Source: Nematopogon swammerdamellus
Lineage: Eukaryota > Arthropoda > Insecta > Lepidoptera > Adelidae
Assembly (NCBI GenBank): GCA_946902875.1
Contig: OX336345.1
Span: forward strand, 7,905,395 to 7,969,394
Length of the DNA stretch: 64,000 bases
Direction: 5' to 3'
The notes below the pieces were generated by a model, which did no database searches, was not told the origin of the DNA, and saw only the letters and a list, made by a program, of their open reading frames with translations. This document shows positions 1 through 12,100 of the stretch, piece after piece. The position numbers and the translations under genes are program-made. Position 1 is the first letter of the stretch; every line of letters begins with the position of its first letter.

Positions 1-95
1 TCTCGGAGGTGATATTGGCTGGTCGAAGCATGTGCTTTGGCCTCTCCGACTCGGACACCAACCATACCTGATTACATATAAAAAAAAAAAAAAAA
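1..95 (+). repeat. SINE family Z, 3' end with poly-A
   Basis: The first 95 bases match the reverse complement of the 3' part of the copy at 36497-36800: a segment starting tctcggaggtgat, then a run around ctccgactc, ending in a poly-A tract at about 81-95. The 5' part lies outside the window. The family has a class II tRNA-like head, seen in the copy at 49003-49352. Confidence 0.7.
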
Positions 96-149
96 TTAAA
101 AGTTAGGGGCAAGCTTAGATCAGGAAAGGATCCTTTCCTGATCTGAGGG

Positions 150-450
150 GGCAAGGGACTACATCTCTCCTCGTGTATATCGTAAAAGGCGACTAAAGGA
201 TATGACTGCCTTCTTTTTTGACATTACTAGGTGGTAGGGTTTAACCCGCCCGGGTTGGTACCACCACACTGAATGAAAGGTCGGTCGAAACGGCTATGTA
301 AATAGTTTGTGTTTTCCGTCCAGTTCAGTGTTGTAGCCGGCACGACCGAAGGGAAGCACTGACGTAGCACCAAGTTCACCCGGTGTTATGGGCTGACATC
401 ACGGATGTTGTAGGTGATGTAGCCAACCGTGTCAGTTTCCATAAAACAAA
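150..450 (+). repeat. SINE-like family X, head-2 plus body and tail
   Basis: This copy carries the module catctctcc...gtcgtaaaaggcgac (head 2), the body ggtagggtttaacccgccc, and the tail ending tgtcagtttccataaaa. The same order occurs at 32024-32348 and, inverted, at 30680-30970 and 37677-37998. Confidence 0.8.
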
Positions 451-2104
451 AAGGGAACGGACCTAGTTTTACACCGGTTCCGAACGGCGAGAACCTCCGC
501 CCGACCATGAGGCGGGCGGAGTCGCCGGCAAAAGCTCAAATAAATCCCCCCCTTTGTTACTTTGTCTACAAATACATTTAGAAAGACCGCGCGGAGGCGG
601 CCTCTTTATTTGTAGCGCTAAGTGTGAGCAACAAAAGTGATTGCGGCCCCGTGAAATATTGGGAGCAAATCGAGAAAGACCACTGGTCTCATCTGTGCCA
701 GCGGCGAAGACAAAAGCACCTTAGAGACACAATTAAGGACTCGGCCCGCTCATAAAACCCTGGACTGTATTTGTCGCATGTTTGCGCTTCTGTTGCAACT
801 TCTGTCCTTTTTTATAACAAAAGAGCATTGCCTGGTGGTTTTGTATAGTTTTCGCCTTTACGACTTCTGGGGATTTATTGTGATCGATTGGTACAAATTA
901 TGTTGTTGTATTTTTCGAGAAGGGAGTATGGAAGGAGGGCTTTACTTTAGAAGAAATCTTTAAGAGACAGGTTATGTACGAAAAAAAATTTCGGTAAGTG
1001 TATAATTTTTGTAATATTAAAAAAAATATTACAAAGTTCTACTGCTCCTCGTAAATTCTAAGTCTACTGTGTTGCGTAAATATCAAAACAATTGATAGAT
1101 AAAATCGTCTTAACCGTACACAAGTACCTAATCAAAAGATATTGGTGTAAGCACATGGTGCTTTATTCTTTTATTCTTTTATTCTTTATTCATCATTCGT
1201 ATGGTAGTACACTACGCTTGAATTTGTCCTGTTAGTTTTTAGTTTTTACAATCCGGTTCGATTACACCCACAAAGAAGAGCCGGCAAGAAACTTCGCAGG
1301 GTTCTTTTTTTAACGTCTTCAATTACAATACATTGTGACTAGCTACACAATAGACACCGCTTACAGTGTTAAGATATAGTTTGAGAGCTAGAATAACTAT
1401 AATTTAAGCTTGATAATTCTGACCACATAAAATCAAAAGTTAAAGTAAAAGTATAGATAAAATCAGGTGTATAGAGCCTTTGTCAGAAATTGTTGATACA
1501 TATCGTATCAAGTCATGTCAGTTATAAATATTCATACCACATTGTAGTACAATGTCAAAAAATAAAATAAATAAATTTGATACTTAATGTATCAATTAGT
1601 CAAAGTAATATTTTAGTATGCGTGCTAAATAAACTTGATACTTAATGTATCAATTAGTCAAATTAATATTTAGCATGCGTCAGCAGTATAAATTAAGGTA
1701 CAGGTTGTACCCTGTCAAAATTCAAAATTTGTATGCAGTCAGAATCTCAAGTGAACATGTTTGTAGCAATTTCAGTTTATACCAGTGATAATACGAGGTA
1801 GTACAAATCTCAAAGACCAAAAAGTAATGTGATGAAAAATATAAATCTGCGACAAATGTAACAGTTCATGACAGATACTATAGTTCTTTTAAAAATATAC
1901 GCCTAACATATAAAATATACAATGTTACCAATAATGAATGAGATTAAATGATTTAATAATGATCATTAAGATTTTCTCTCGGATTTTCCTTTCAAAAAAC
2001 AATTGCTGTTTCTGTCCACTTTCCACACCGCCTCCGCTGCGTCTCAAAAATATTAAATTAATCTCATTTCAGAGTAAAGTTCTCATATTTTATTTAGATT
2101 TATA
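451..2104. other. Gene-free AT-rich intergenic DNA
   Basis: I see no credible gene here. The open frames are short and low in complexity. At about 1565-1682 a segment of about 60 bp containing gatacttaatgtatcaatta occurs twice in tandem. A short run of tattctt repeats lies near 1160-1190. Confidence 0.6.
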
Positions 2105-2345
2105 TAGTGTATGCCGTGCATGAGCGCGACAGACAGGCTAGCCACCTCTCATATTGGCATGGTCCTTCGACCGAGTCATGCAGCAGGTGGGACTTCGTGC
2201 CTTACTTGCTGCTTGATAGTTATCTTATCCTAATAATTTGCTAAATGTGGTGTTCGGCGTTGTGCTGTAATAATTTACAGCACAAGACCGACTACTCTGC
2301 TTATCCCGATTGTCGGAATACGGCGTGTGGTATGTATTTATATTG
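2105..2345 (+). repeat. Family Y repeat
   Basis: It contains gccacctctc...cgagtcatgcagcaggtggg, then an inverted pair around ctgtaataatttacagcac, then cggcgtgtggtatgta. The same modules occur at 34060-34362 and 52767-53065 (plus strand) and at 25805-26140 (minus strand). Confidence 0.7.
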
Positions 2346-2692
2346 TGTATGGTTACTAAGGCGTAGTATGGCATCATATGTACCTATTAATAAACTAATT
2401 TTTTATTATTTAAAATAACAAAATACCAAAATAAAAAAATCTTGAATAATAATATTGCACCTATATCGGGTATATAAATGAATTGACCGAATTGAATGAT
2501 CTGTGCACATCAAGCTACTTCACTTGTCCTCAATCCAAAATAATTTTGTGCAAAGCGTTACACAGAATGTGTACTTACCATTCATCAAAGTATTCTTGGA
2601 ATTAAACGAGGAATTAAAATAATTGAGTATTACGTTTTTTTAGTATTTACTCGTATGAATAAAATTAAAAATGTGTAAATAAAAATGTGTGT

Positions 2693-2794
2693 AGAAAGAG
2701 ACAATCCGGTTGTAGGGCGTGTCGTCCCTGTCGCACGAACTCGCACGTCTCTGTGCGACAGGGACGACGCTCTACAACCAGATTATCTCTTTCT
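2693..2794. repeat. Hairpin MITE-like inverted repeat
   Basis: Two arms of about 43 bp are nearly perfect reverse complements. The left arm runs from agaaagagacaatccggttg to ccctgtcgcac, the right arm from gtgcgacaggg to atctctttct, with a spacer of about 15 bp. No coding capacity. Confidence 0.75.
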
Positions 2795-3246
2795 AACGCT
2801 CGATGTTCATTATTTACTGTCGTTTACTATACTTGATTAGACTTTGTGTAATATCCAAGTGAAAACTCAACTTTCAGTGCAGCGTTTAAGGGGAATTGTA
2901 ATTTATGCACCATTTTGACTTGTCATAGGTACTTACATACTTCAACAAAAACACAGTAATTACTACACAACTCTCCTTGACTTCGCCGGGTCTTAGTTGG
3001 GTAATGTAGGTATTGGAATAGAGTATTCGACAATATCGATTTGAATTGAAACTATTTCTGGCAACTGTTTTAAAAGTTGATGTAGGTACTTAAGAATGTA
3101 ATTGAATGAATTAGCTGAACAAGCCATGTTGGGTGTAAGTAAAGGTAACTTTTTTGTAAACGAACTGAATTATACATAGTGTTTATTATTATAGTGGCGA
3201 CAAAAATAAAATGCATTTTTAGTTTATAAAAAGTCATCACGATAAC
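2795..3246. other. Gene-free stretch downstream of the Toll gene
   Basis: AT-rich sequence with no open frame or repeat that I can assign. It lies beyond the 3' end of the minus-strand Toll gene. Confidence 0.5.
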
Positions 3247-3252
3247 TTTATT
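3247..3252 (-). terminator. Candidate polyadenylation signal of the Toll gene
   Basis: AATAAA on the minus strand, about 300 bases after the Toll stop codon. Another AATAAA occurs near 3182. Position and motif only; no transcript evidence. Confidence 0.4.
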
Positions 3253-3547
3253 CAGTATAAATAGTTTTTTGCGGTAATAATATAACGATTATGACAATAT
3301 TTACATATGGTACAGCAGTCTTTCGATTTAATTATTTACATATTATCAGTAATCATACAAAACATGCCTTCAATTCAACATCCGCCCTTTAATTAAAATA
3401 ATAACTATACAGTCTACATTTTGGTATAGCACGTAAACGTCTAGCTAGGCTATTTAATATTCACAACGCTCTTACGCTAGGAGTAGGCGAGGAGTGTACG
3501 GTAGCGGCTACGTATTTACGTTTGACTGGATTTGGTTAGCGAAGCGG

Positions 3548-6500
3548 CTACACGAGGTACGCCTGGCCGGGAGCCCTGGCGGCCGCCGGGTCGAGCAGGG
3601 GCGGCGGCGCGGGCCAGTGGCGCGGCTCGCGCCGCCGGCCGCGCCCGCACCCTCCCCCGCCCCGCTCCAGCGTCGAGTAGTCCGAGTCGATGGAGGAGTA
3701 GATGTGGTCCGAGGGCGGCCGCCCGTCCGGCCCGTACACCGGCGGCCTCGCCTCGCCGCAGTACGCCGGCGGCGGCGGCGTTCTACCGGCGCCGCCGCCC
3801 TCCACCGGCGATGACTTCTCGCAGTGTGCCAGCGACCTGTGCGCGCCGTTCGGCACGGACGAGTCCAGCGTGTAGGTGTTTATGTTCCTACGGTAGTTGA
3901 GGCTCTTCGCCTTGTGCTCGCGCCGCTTCGAGTCCGGCATCGCGTAGCGAAGCCGCTCCCAAAAGCGGCGCTCACGCCACTCGATGCGCGAGCTTGTCTT
4001 GAAGTAGGGTCGCAGCTCCGGGTCGCACGCCGCCTCCGGGATCGCGGACCCCTCCTCGACGAGCACGAGCTTGAATATCCGCCCCTTGAGCGCCTCGTGC
4101 ATCGCCTGCCTGAACTCGAAGCGAGCCCACTCGGTCTGCATGAAGTTTCTCGTGAGCACCAGGATGACTCGCTTGGACGCCTCGGCCGCCTCGACGACGA
4201 GAGGCGAGGTCTGCATGTACGGAGCGCCGTGGTGAGGTATGTCCCGATAGTGCAGGCACAGGTGGTAGGAGGGAGTTCCGTTCTCGAGCTCCGCTGCCAG
4301 CGACTGGACGACGAACTCCTCGTCCTTCGGACTGTAGCACACGTAGGCGTCGTAGAGCTTGTCGCTCTCCTCGAACGCTCCGGCGAACGAGAAAACTCGG
4401 ATGCCGCAGTTGGTGTAGAGCCACACTCTCAACGCGTCTCGGAACACGAACAGCAGCACGAGCGCGAGCAGGATTAGCAGGAAGCCGGTCAGTGTGGTCA
4501 CCATCATCGGCAGATAATCGGACACGAGCATGTTGTCTATCACGGAGCCGCCGGCGTAGTAATCACTGCACGCCGTACCGTTTAGATTGAGCTCCTTTTT
4601 TTGCGGCCGAGCGTCGGCGTTCCAGCACCACATGTCGGTTATATCTGCCACTTTTTGTGCGTTCTCCGCTATGTAAGCGGTCAACCCTTGCAAGTATTTG
4701 CATTTACACGACCACCGGTTATTGCCGATAGAAAGTGCGGTCAATTTCGCATTACTATTAAGATTCCACAGGGAGAAATCGACTAAACGATTTCCGTCCA
4801 ATCTCAATACTTCCAATGAGATCAGTGGCGTGAATGTAGCGTTAGATATGTAGCTTATTAGGTTGTTTTGCAAAAACAGCTCCTTCAAATTGCTAAGATG
4901 GTCGAACTCATAGCCCTGCAGCTCGGTCAACTTGTTTCTCTCTAGCGACAGCACGCGGAGTGCACTCAGTCCGGCGAACGTCCTGTTCTGTATGGCTTCG
5001 ATGCCGCTGGCGTTCACGTACAACGCACGCATGTTTTTACGACCGATAAATCCGTGATTTAACAGCTCCTTGAAGTCGTTGCCGTCGAGGTAAACATCCG
5101 TAGCGTCCATGGGAATTCGGTGAGGGATTTCTATCACACGCTGACCGGAACAATCGACCACGTTCGTGTTCCACAGGGGATCGTGATAGCAGGAACAGTT
5201 TTGGGGACACGTCATTTCGCAGTCGCACGCGTCGAAATCGCAGCAGTGACAGAGGGCAAAACAGTGAGTATCATAAGGGCACAAAAAGTCTGACGATTTA
5301 ACATTAATTAGGGGAACGTGACTTACACTTCGCGAATGCGTCATTTTGCACATAACGTTCTCCATGTCCATCACTCGCGGGTGTTGTCGCATGGAGGTCA
5401 TGTTGTTTATCAGAGGCAACCACTCCATAGTACAGTCACAGTGAAATGGGTTGCCGCCGATGTAGAACTCCGGCAGACTACGGTTGGTAGGCACTGGAGA
5501 CAAACGTAAACTATTGAGATCCATTTTCACTATATCATTAGCGTACATGTCCACACGCGTTAGATTATTTTTGTCCAAAAACGTATTCACTTGTATATTG
5601 TTTATGAAATTATTATTTATGAATAACAACTCTACACTATTAGGTATCGCCATAGGCGATATTTCCACTAAACGATTGTGACTCACGTCTAATGTTTTCA
5701 CCCTTATTTCTTCCTGTATCTTATAATAATTGCCTAAGTGTTCGATAAAGTTCCCATGAATGTCTAACCACTTCAGATTGGTGGGTATGAAGGCGTAATC
5801 GAACCACACCAAATGATTTTCTGACAAATTAAGCCACAACAAACTCGCGAGGGTAGAGAACACTCCGTTGATGTCGGACACGAAATTCCCGTCGAGGCGG
5901 ATAGCTTCCACCTGCGTGTTGCGATGAAAAGTCCCTCTTTCGATAGATTGAATTTTATTTTTCGCTAAATTCAGCACTTGCAAACTCGGCAAGTCCCAAA
6001 ACATGCCCACTGTGAGATTTGCGATTTGATTATCTATCATTCTCAATCCAGTCAGCTGTCCCAGGTTTCTAAATGAACCGTTCTTGAAGTCTGATATTTG
6101 ATTCTCTCCCAGGTCCAATGTTTTTAGAAAAGCGAGCTCCGATAACGCCTGCGGTACTTCGGTGATTTGATTCGAACTTAGATCCAGTTCCTTTAGATCT
6201 GAACAATTTTTAAACGCTCTTTTATCAATGTTAACGAGTAGGTTGTTGTTGAGAGTCAGCTTACTCAATACGTAGAGGCCGTTGAACAGATGTTCGTCGA
6301 TCGTGTGTAATCGATTCTCGGCCAGGTTCAATGTGTGCAAATTGTAGAGCGGAAGGAAGGCATTCTCTTCTATATAGCCTATGGAATTATTTTTTAAATT
6401 CAATTTTTGAAGGAAAAATAAATCCTTGAATGTTTTTCCGTCCAATCGCGTCAAAGCATTGTGAGAGAGATTTAGCACGATCAATCGGATTAGACCAGTG

Positions 6501-7441
6501 AACGTTCCGTCGTCGACGTGATTGCTCGAAAGTTGATTGTTCGACAAATCCAAAACCAACAGTTGCTCGAGACGATGAAATATGCCTTTGGCTAATTCAA
6601 AAAGCAAATTGTTGTTCAAATAAATCTCTCTTAACTCTCTGGAGCTCGCGAATAATCCCTCAGGTAGAGTCTGAATGTTGTTGTAGGACATGTTCAATAT
6701 TCGCAACGTGATTAATCCGTTGAAAGCCTCGCCGGATATATCGGAGATGTTGTTGTGCTGGATATTCAGATGTTGTAGTCTCCGCAGCCTCGAGATATCT
6801 GACTCTTCGGTCAAGCTTTTAATTTCATTATAACTCAGATCTAACGTTTGAATGCTCGATCCGCAGCCCTGACCGAATCCGAGTTGGTCCACAGATTTTA
6901 GCTTATTCTGGGTTAAATTCAACGAATTTAGATTTTCCAGAGAACAAAACACTTCAGAGTGGACTGCTCTCATATTGTTGTGAGCCAAGTCCAAAGCTTG
7001 CAGCTCACGCAGTCCGTTGAAGGCACCCGGAGATAGTTCGAGGTTCTTCGTCGGGCTCCAGTCGTAATTTTTCGTTCTAATCGAGAGCTTCTTGAGTTCG
7101 CGGAGGCCCTCGAAGGAGTTGCCCGGTAACTTGAGCAGCTTGCAGTTATCTACGGCGAGCTCGGCGAGGCCGCTCAGCCTCTGGAAGTACTGCGCCTGCA
7201 GGACGCTCTCGAAGAGCAGCACCTGGTTGCACTCGACGGCGAGGCGGGAGGTGCCGTCGGCGGGTGCCGAAACCAAGCTCACGCCGTCGGCGTCCAGCGT
7301 CCGCACGCGGCACTGCACGCTGCCGCGCGTGCCGCCGGCCACCCGGCTGCACTGGTCGACCCCGTCAGGCTGAGCGGCGATGGCACCCGCCACCGCCACC
7401 ACCAATGCGACCAAATTCAGCATCTTACAGCACTTCAACAC
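3548..7441 (-). CDS. Toll-family receptor, long-ectodomain (Toll-6/7/8/18-wheeler) type
   Basis: A single uninterrupted exon encodes 1297 aa. It starts with a hydrophobic signal peptide (about residues 1-22). A large set of leucine-rich repeats follows (LxxLxLxxNxL units, roughly 70-640), then a Cys-rich C-flank (NPFHCDC), a second Cys-rich N-flank (CPQNCSC) with more LRRs and another C-flank (WSCKCKYL). A transmembrane helix lies at about 977-1000 and a cytoplasmic TIR domain at about 1028-1169 (YDAYVCYSPKDEEF, LCLHYRD, ERRFWERLRYAMP). The two-part ectodomain, the length and the lack of introns fit the Toll-6/7/Tollo/18w group of insects; I cannot say which paralogue. These receptors act at the plasma membrane in epithelial morphogenesis and immunity. 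The 128-residue tail is rich in Pro, Gly and Arg and carries a Tyr-rich patch (YSSIDSDYSTLE). The start is the first Met before the signal peptide. Inturned lies upstream on the same strand. Confidence 0.96.
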   Translation of the reverse strand: MLKCCKMLNLVALVVAVAGAIAAQPDGVDQCSRVAGGTRGSVQCRVRTLDADGVSLVSAPADGTSRLAVECNQVLLFESVLQAQYFQRLSGLAELAVDNCKLLKLPGNSFEGLRELKKLSIRTKNYDWSPTKNLELSPGAFNGLRELQALDLAHNNMRAVHSEVFCSLENLNSLNLTQNKLKSVDQLGFGQGCGSSIQTLDLSYNEIKSLTEESDISRLRRLQHLNIQHNNISDISGEAFNGLITLRILNMSYNNIQTLPEGLFASSRELREIYLNNNLLFELAKGIFHRLEQLLVLDLSNNQLSSNHVDDGTFTGLIRLIVLNLSHNALTRLDGKTFKDLFFLQKLNLKNNSIGYIEENAFLPLYNLHTLNLAENRLHTIDEHLFNGLYVLSKLTLNNNLLVNIDKRAFKNCSDLKELDLSSNQITEVPQALSELAFLKTLDLGENQISDFKNGSFRNLGQLTGLRMIDNQIANLTVGMFWDLPSLQVLNLAKNKIQSIERGTFHRNTQVEAIRLDGNFVSDINGVFSTLASLLWLNLSENHLVWFDYAFIPTNLKWLDIHGNFIEHLGNYYKIQEEIRVKTLDVSHNRLVEISPMAIPNSVELLFINNNFINNIQVNTFLDKNNLTRVDMYANDIVKMDLNSLRLSPVPTNRSLPEFYIGGNPFHCDCTMEWLPLINNMTSMRQHPRVMDMENVMCKMTHSRSVSHVPLINVKSSDFLCPYDTHCFALCHCCDFDACDCEMTCPQNCSCYHDPLWNTNVVDCSGQRVIEIPHRIPMDATDVYLDGNDFKELLNHGFIGRKNMRALYVNASGIEAIQNRTFAGLSALRVLSLERNKLTELQGYEFDHLSNLKELFLQNNLISYISNATFTPLISLEVLRLDGNRLVDFSLWNLNSNAKLTALSIGNNRWSCKCKYLQGLTAYIAENAQKVADITDMWCWNADARPQKKELNLNGTACSDYYAGGSVIDNMLVSDYLPMMVTTLTGFLLILLALVLLFVFRDALRVWLYTNCGIRVFSFAGAFEESDKLYDAYVCYSPKDEEFVVQSLAAELENGTPSYHLCLHYRDIPHHGAPYMQTSPLVVEAAEASKRVILVLTRNFMQTEWARFEFRQAMHEALKGRIFKLVLVEEGSAIPEAACDPELRPYFKTSSRIEWRERRFWERLRYAMPDSKRREHKAKSLNYRRNINTYTLDSSVPNGAHRSLAHCEKSSPVEGGGAGRTPPPPAYCGEARPPVYGPDGRPPSDHIYSSIDSDYSTLERGGGGCGRGRRREPRHWPAPPPLLDPAAARAPGQAYLV

Positions 7442-8937
7442 GTCGAGAGAGCGAGGGTCTCATGACAGCACTGCCTTGCGGAAGGTACCACACGCGAAGG
7501 TGCGGAAGGTTTGTGTCACAATTTTAGGCGTATATCGGCGGTTGGCATTATTTAAATGTTTGTATCTTTTCACTTAGTGCGAGGAAGCACGGCACGGTTG
7601 GATTTAAAAAAGCTCATTTTGTGCACTGCTTTTGTAATTTCAAAATTACTTTAGTATTACTGTTTTTTTGACTTAGTGATGGTGTGTTCATATGTCTTAT
7701 TATGATATGAATGAGTGATATAAAGGCAGTAACTGCACGAGCTGGCGGCAACGAGAGCGTACACGGTCACCGCCTCGGCGTTCGGTTTCCGACTGACGGC
7801 GGAGGGGACTTGCGCATACACGAGAGTGGCTGGCCGGCGAAGCTCGAAGCTCTCCGCGTCCCTTCCCCCGGAGCCCGCGGCCCGCGGTCCCCCGCCCGCT
7901 CTCCACTCTATAGAACCTGCGTAGTGCCAAATCCGACCGTTGGGCGCCACCTGACGGACGGCTAAATGTTTCCCCCAAATTCAGTATTGCTCGTTAGCAA
8001 AATAAGGACATTTCGTTGGTACAGTACATTTTTCAGAACCACCAAAACAATGGGGCTTGACATACGTACGTAAAATTTGTAAAAAACAACAATGTTTGTA
8101 ATTATAACACAAAAAATAAATAATGATAAGTAGAATTATGAAATTATAAATGTAAGTAAATCATGTTAAATGTTTGAATATTAAAGTCGTATGTGATATT
8201 TGGTTATACAAATATTTTCCTAACTAGTATACCACGGGACATCAATAACTAATTAACAAACTAGTTTGTAGGTGTATAATAAAATATATAAAGGTGTAAA
8301 TATTACAATGCATTGTGATGATAACATACCTACACGAATAGATGCATGTTTAGATCCCCTCAAAAAGTTATTCAAAAAAATTTATTTTTCTTGCACAGTT
8401 CCATAATACGACTTCTAATTTCCCCATTTAAGCCATCTAGCAGTGAAACTTGCAACTTTTACACATTTCTGCATGCCATCTAGTGGTTGATGTATGCAAC
8501 TATTCATGATAAATACATGTTCAAACTGACGAACGCTACTGCCATCTCTTGTTCCATTCCTTGAAACAACATGATAGTTTTGATGCAATAATCTCACCAA
8601 GAACGATATTCGTTCGTAAGTCTCACCATAGATGACTCTAATTGTTTGAAATTTACATAGACGTATAAATTTCTCTATGGAAATTTACGATTCATTTTCG
8701 TCTCTTGAACTTTCGTGTATTTCGTGTAATATTGGTGTAATAAATCAATGGTGTAATACAAACCACGATACAAACTCTTTGAAATAAATATGATATCCTC
8801 TTTGACCTGCATAGAGGTTTATAATATACCGGCGTATATTTTATATTATGTATATAACTGTGATATGGAATAACTATATGCAAATAAAAGAGTGCAAATA
8901 TTTCAAAAGAAATGTATTATGATAAAAAATATTATAT
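7442..8937. other. Intergenic region between inturned and the Toll gene
   Basis: This must hold the Toll 5'UTR and promoter. It is moderately GC-rich at 7730-7960 and AT-rich beyond. Overlapping short frames at 7657-7978 on both strands look like by-products of GC-rich sequence. I recognise no repeat or gene. Confidence 0.5.
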
Positions 8938-8943
8938 TTATTA
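8938..8943 (-). terminator. Candidate polyadenylation signal of inturned
   Basis: AATAAA on the minus strand, about 245 bases after the inturned stop codon. Motif and distance only. Confidence 0.4.
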
Positions 8944-9188
8944 TATTAATTATAAATGATATATATTATGTACAAATTAAAGGACGGTAAAGGACGGTAT
9001 CTAATGTAATTAATAAATAACTAACTTAAAAATACATTTATCGCTTAATACTTTTGAACTGTTTCAACAACGTAATTTCTTCCTAACTGAGACTCTTTGT
9101 TGTTAATTTATCTAGTGATGAGGCAAACGAGATGTTTTAACAACACAGAAACAATGTCTATGCCAACTTCGGTTGAGATGCAGGTAGT

Positions 9189-12100
9189 TTACTCAAGGAA
9201 AGATAGCCTGTAGGCCACCTCGAGCATGTCCTGCGGTACGGACTCGTGGTAGCACAGGTAGAGCTCCTTCGATTCTGGCTCGTTGAACAACCGTCTGTGA
9301 ACAATAAGTCACAATGAACATTTGCACCGAAACTTTGAGCGACACAGCTCCACAAAAGACAGCGCTTAAAGCATCCGTGACAACTTACCCCACAACCCAG
9401 AACTGGTATATTTCCGGAGTTTTCTTGTTGAAACCGCACTGCGACAGAATATGCTGCGGGACTTGCATTAGCAGTCCGTGCTCTTTGATCGCTACTAGAG
9501 ACTTGTTTATTGAGCTTGATGGCGAAAGAATTTTCTTGAACCTGCAAAAATATATTAAAATTGTAATCCTATTACTTGAGCTGAACTTGTGTGCATATGT
9601 CTATCCCTTGTACAAGGGATACGTAGGGATACGGAACCATAAATATCCGTATGTATGCGGAACCTAAAAAACACCGGCCAAGTGCGAGTCGGACTCGCGC
9701 ACCGAGGTTTCCGCACCACAACAAAAAAATAACATTGAAAAAAACACGCTTCTTGTATGGGATTAATTTACTTTTTCCTTAATACATATAATAATTTATA
9801 TAATAATATAATAATTTACCTTAATTTTTTTACTTTTTCTATTTTTTATTATTTCTTGTTATATCCGCCATAATAAACCATATTCTGTAAAAATTTTAAC
9901 CGGCTACCTATTACGGTTCAAGAGATACAGCTCTCGGACAGACGGATGGACAGACAGACAGCGTAGGCTTAGTAATAGGCTTCCGTACGGTATAAGGAAA
10001 CCTAAAAATGATTACCTAATAGTATTGAGCAGCAGAGCATGTATCTTCTGACTGGCGGCTCGGAAGAGGTTGAGTATGTAGGTGTACAGAACGCCGGCGG
10101 ACGAGGTCTCCAGGTCTTTGACCGGCGCCAGGAGCACCCCTCGCGCGCCCTCCAGTTGCACGAAGTGGAGCAGTACGTTGTCTTCACCCGCTGTCACTCT
10201 GAGACATATTGAGTTCTATCACGAACATGCAAAGTCGAAGGTGTGGATCTAAGCTTACGATGGCTTCACCGAACATATCCGGGCCCATCGGCAGTAGAGG
10301 AGGGTATTAATCGAGGCCGGGACTAGCGAGTGGCCACTCTAAGTTTCCCGCGCATGCTTCACGTTTCGGCTCGCGTCAAGCCCTCGTCAGCTAGTCTGCG
10401 TTGACTAGGACGCGGGGAAACCACCAGTCCCGCTCTCGACCTCCCTCTCTCTACCTATCCATATTCTGTAGGATGCTTCCAGTGACGTTTTCGAAGCTCT
10501 CTCCATATATGAGCTTAGCGTCGATCTTGGGAGCCCTAGATTCTTGAAGAGACTGTAGAGCGACTTCGCTGGTAGTCCTCTTGCTCCGACTTCCACAGCG
10601 AAGAGATCAGTCTTGAATCCGTTTCTCACAATCCGGTCTACTAAGTTGCAGTACTTGTTAAGCTTGATGTTGTGGTCCTTCGGTATGTTACTTTCCCATG
10701 GAACTGTAAGTTCAACAAGTACTACATGCTTTGTCGCTTTTGAGAATATGAGTATATCCGGCCTTAATGCTGTGGTACAGATTTCCGAAGGCATTTGGTA
10801 ATGCTTCTCATGTGTGTCCATCAACAATTCCCAATCCTTTGCTGCTCCCAAAATTGAAGAAGGTTTAGTCCTATCTTTGGGCAGCTTATTGGCTCCAGGT
10901 TTCACAAAGTTGACCTTCTGGAAGCCGCTACTGGTTTGCCCTTTCCTGGTCCGTGCAATTGACAGGTTGATGGCCTCTCTGATGATTTGGAGGACTTTAT
11001 CATGACGGTAGGAATACTGGCCTCGCTCAAGTAGTATTTTGCATCCGCATAACAAATGTTTGGCCGTGCCTACGAACTCCTTACATGACGGGCATAGTCT
11101 ATTTGTAGATTTCCCCCATCTAACTAGGTTACTCGGGTCGGGGAGAGTAAGCTGGAATGCATTTAAGTAGAACTTAAGCAGCTCAGGGGACCAGTTGTAT
11201 ATTATGGATTTCCACTTCAATGCAGGAGGGATGCAGAAGTCACCCACTGTTAGCCAATCATTCTGCATTTCTAGGTTTAAGGCGTGAAGTTTGAAGCCTT
11301 GTTCCATGTCCTCCTGAGCAAAACCTTTCAGTATTTCTTTATCAGACTTTGCTGTTTCTATGCCCAATCCAGATCTATTGGTGCGTGTACCAACTTGGAA
11401 TGATTTGTAGAAGTCGAGTCTCGATTCCAGTTCATCTGATAGTGATGTGTTGGGTAAGGCTTGAATAGCGCTATCATTGGAATCTTTGAGTATACATCGT
11501 TTGGCTATTCTCGCCTTTTGATAAAATATCGACGGTTTCTTAATGTTCAGTCCAAAGTTATTGTGAGATCTGTATAGCGTTGACGAGTCAGCCGGGTGAG
11601 CCAGTCCAAACCATGATTTCAGGAATCTGGTCACATACGAGTCTAATTTAGTCAGGTTTTGCTTTGTGAAGTCGTAGACGAGAAATGGCCATGAAAGTTT
11701 TGATGTCAGGTAGTTATCGTAAATCCATGCCTTTTGTGTACCCAGGAGGGGAAGATTGTCAGTTTGGCGGAGGCTCTCTTCGAAAAGTTGGACAATATCA
11801 TCAGTAGGATGCTCCTTTCCTCTGCTGGTTAAGACAAAATTCGTCCCCGACTAGGATTAGAACCTGAAACTCATTAGTAATTTCGCTATCGGCCCCAAGT
11901 CCGACTCGCACTTGGCCGTTTTATTTTCATTTTTTATATTTAGTACTAAGAACCGCCAGCCACACAGAAACAGTGAAACCACTGAGCGGTGCCAGACTTG
12001 TACTGTTCTTAAGTATAGGCCACTTGACTTTCGCCTCGCCGCCCGCGCAAAACATAAATAACATAGGGGAATTAAAACCTTTACCCAAATGATATTTAGC

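Noticed and set aside
778..963. Small open frame at the left end
   Set aside because: Short, AT-rich, hydrophobic by chance, no neighbours or motif.
3824..4477. A 217-codon open frame antisense to the Toll TIR region
   Set aside because: It is a shadow of GC-rich codons in the Toll gene, with no domain.
7657..7978. Overlapping 84-97 codon frames upstream of the Toll gene
   Set aside because: Three frames open on both strands in a GC-rich patch, no domain, no splice logic.
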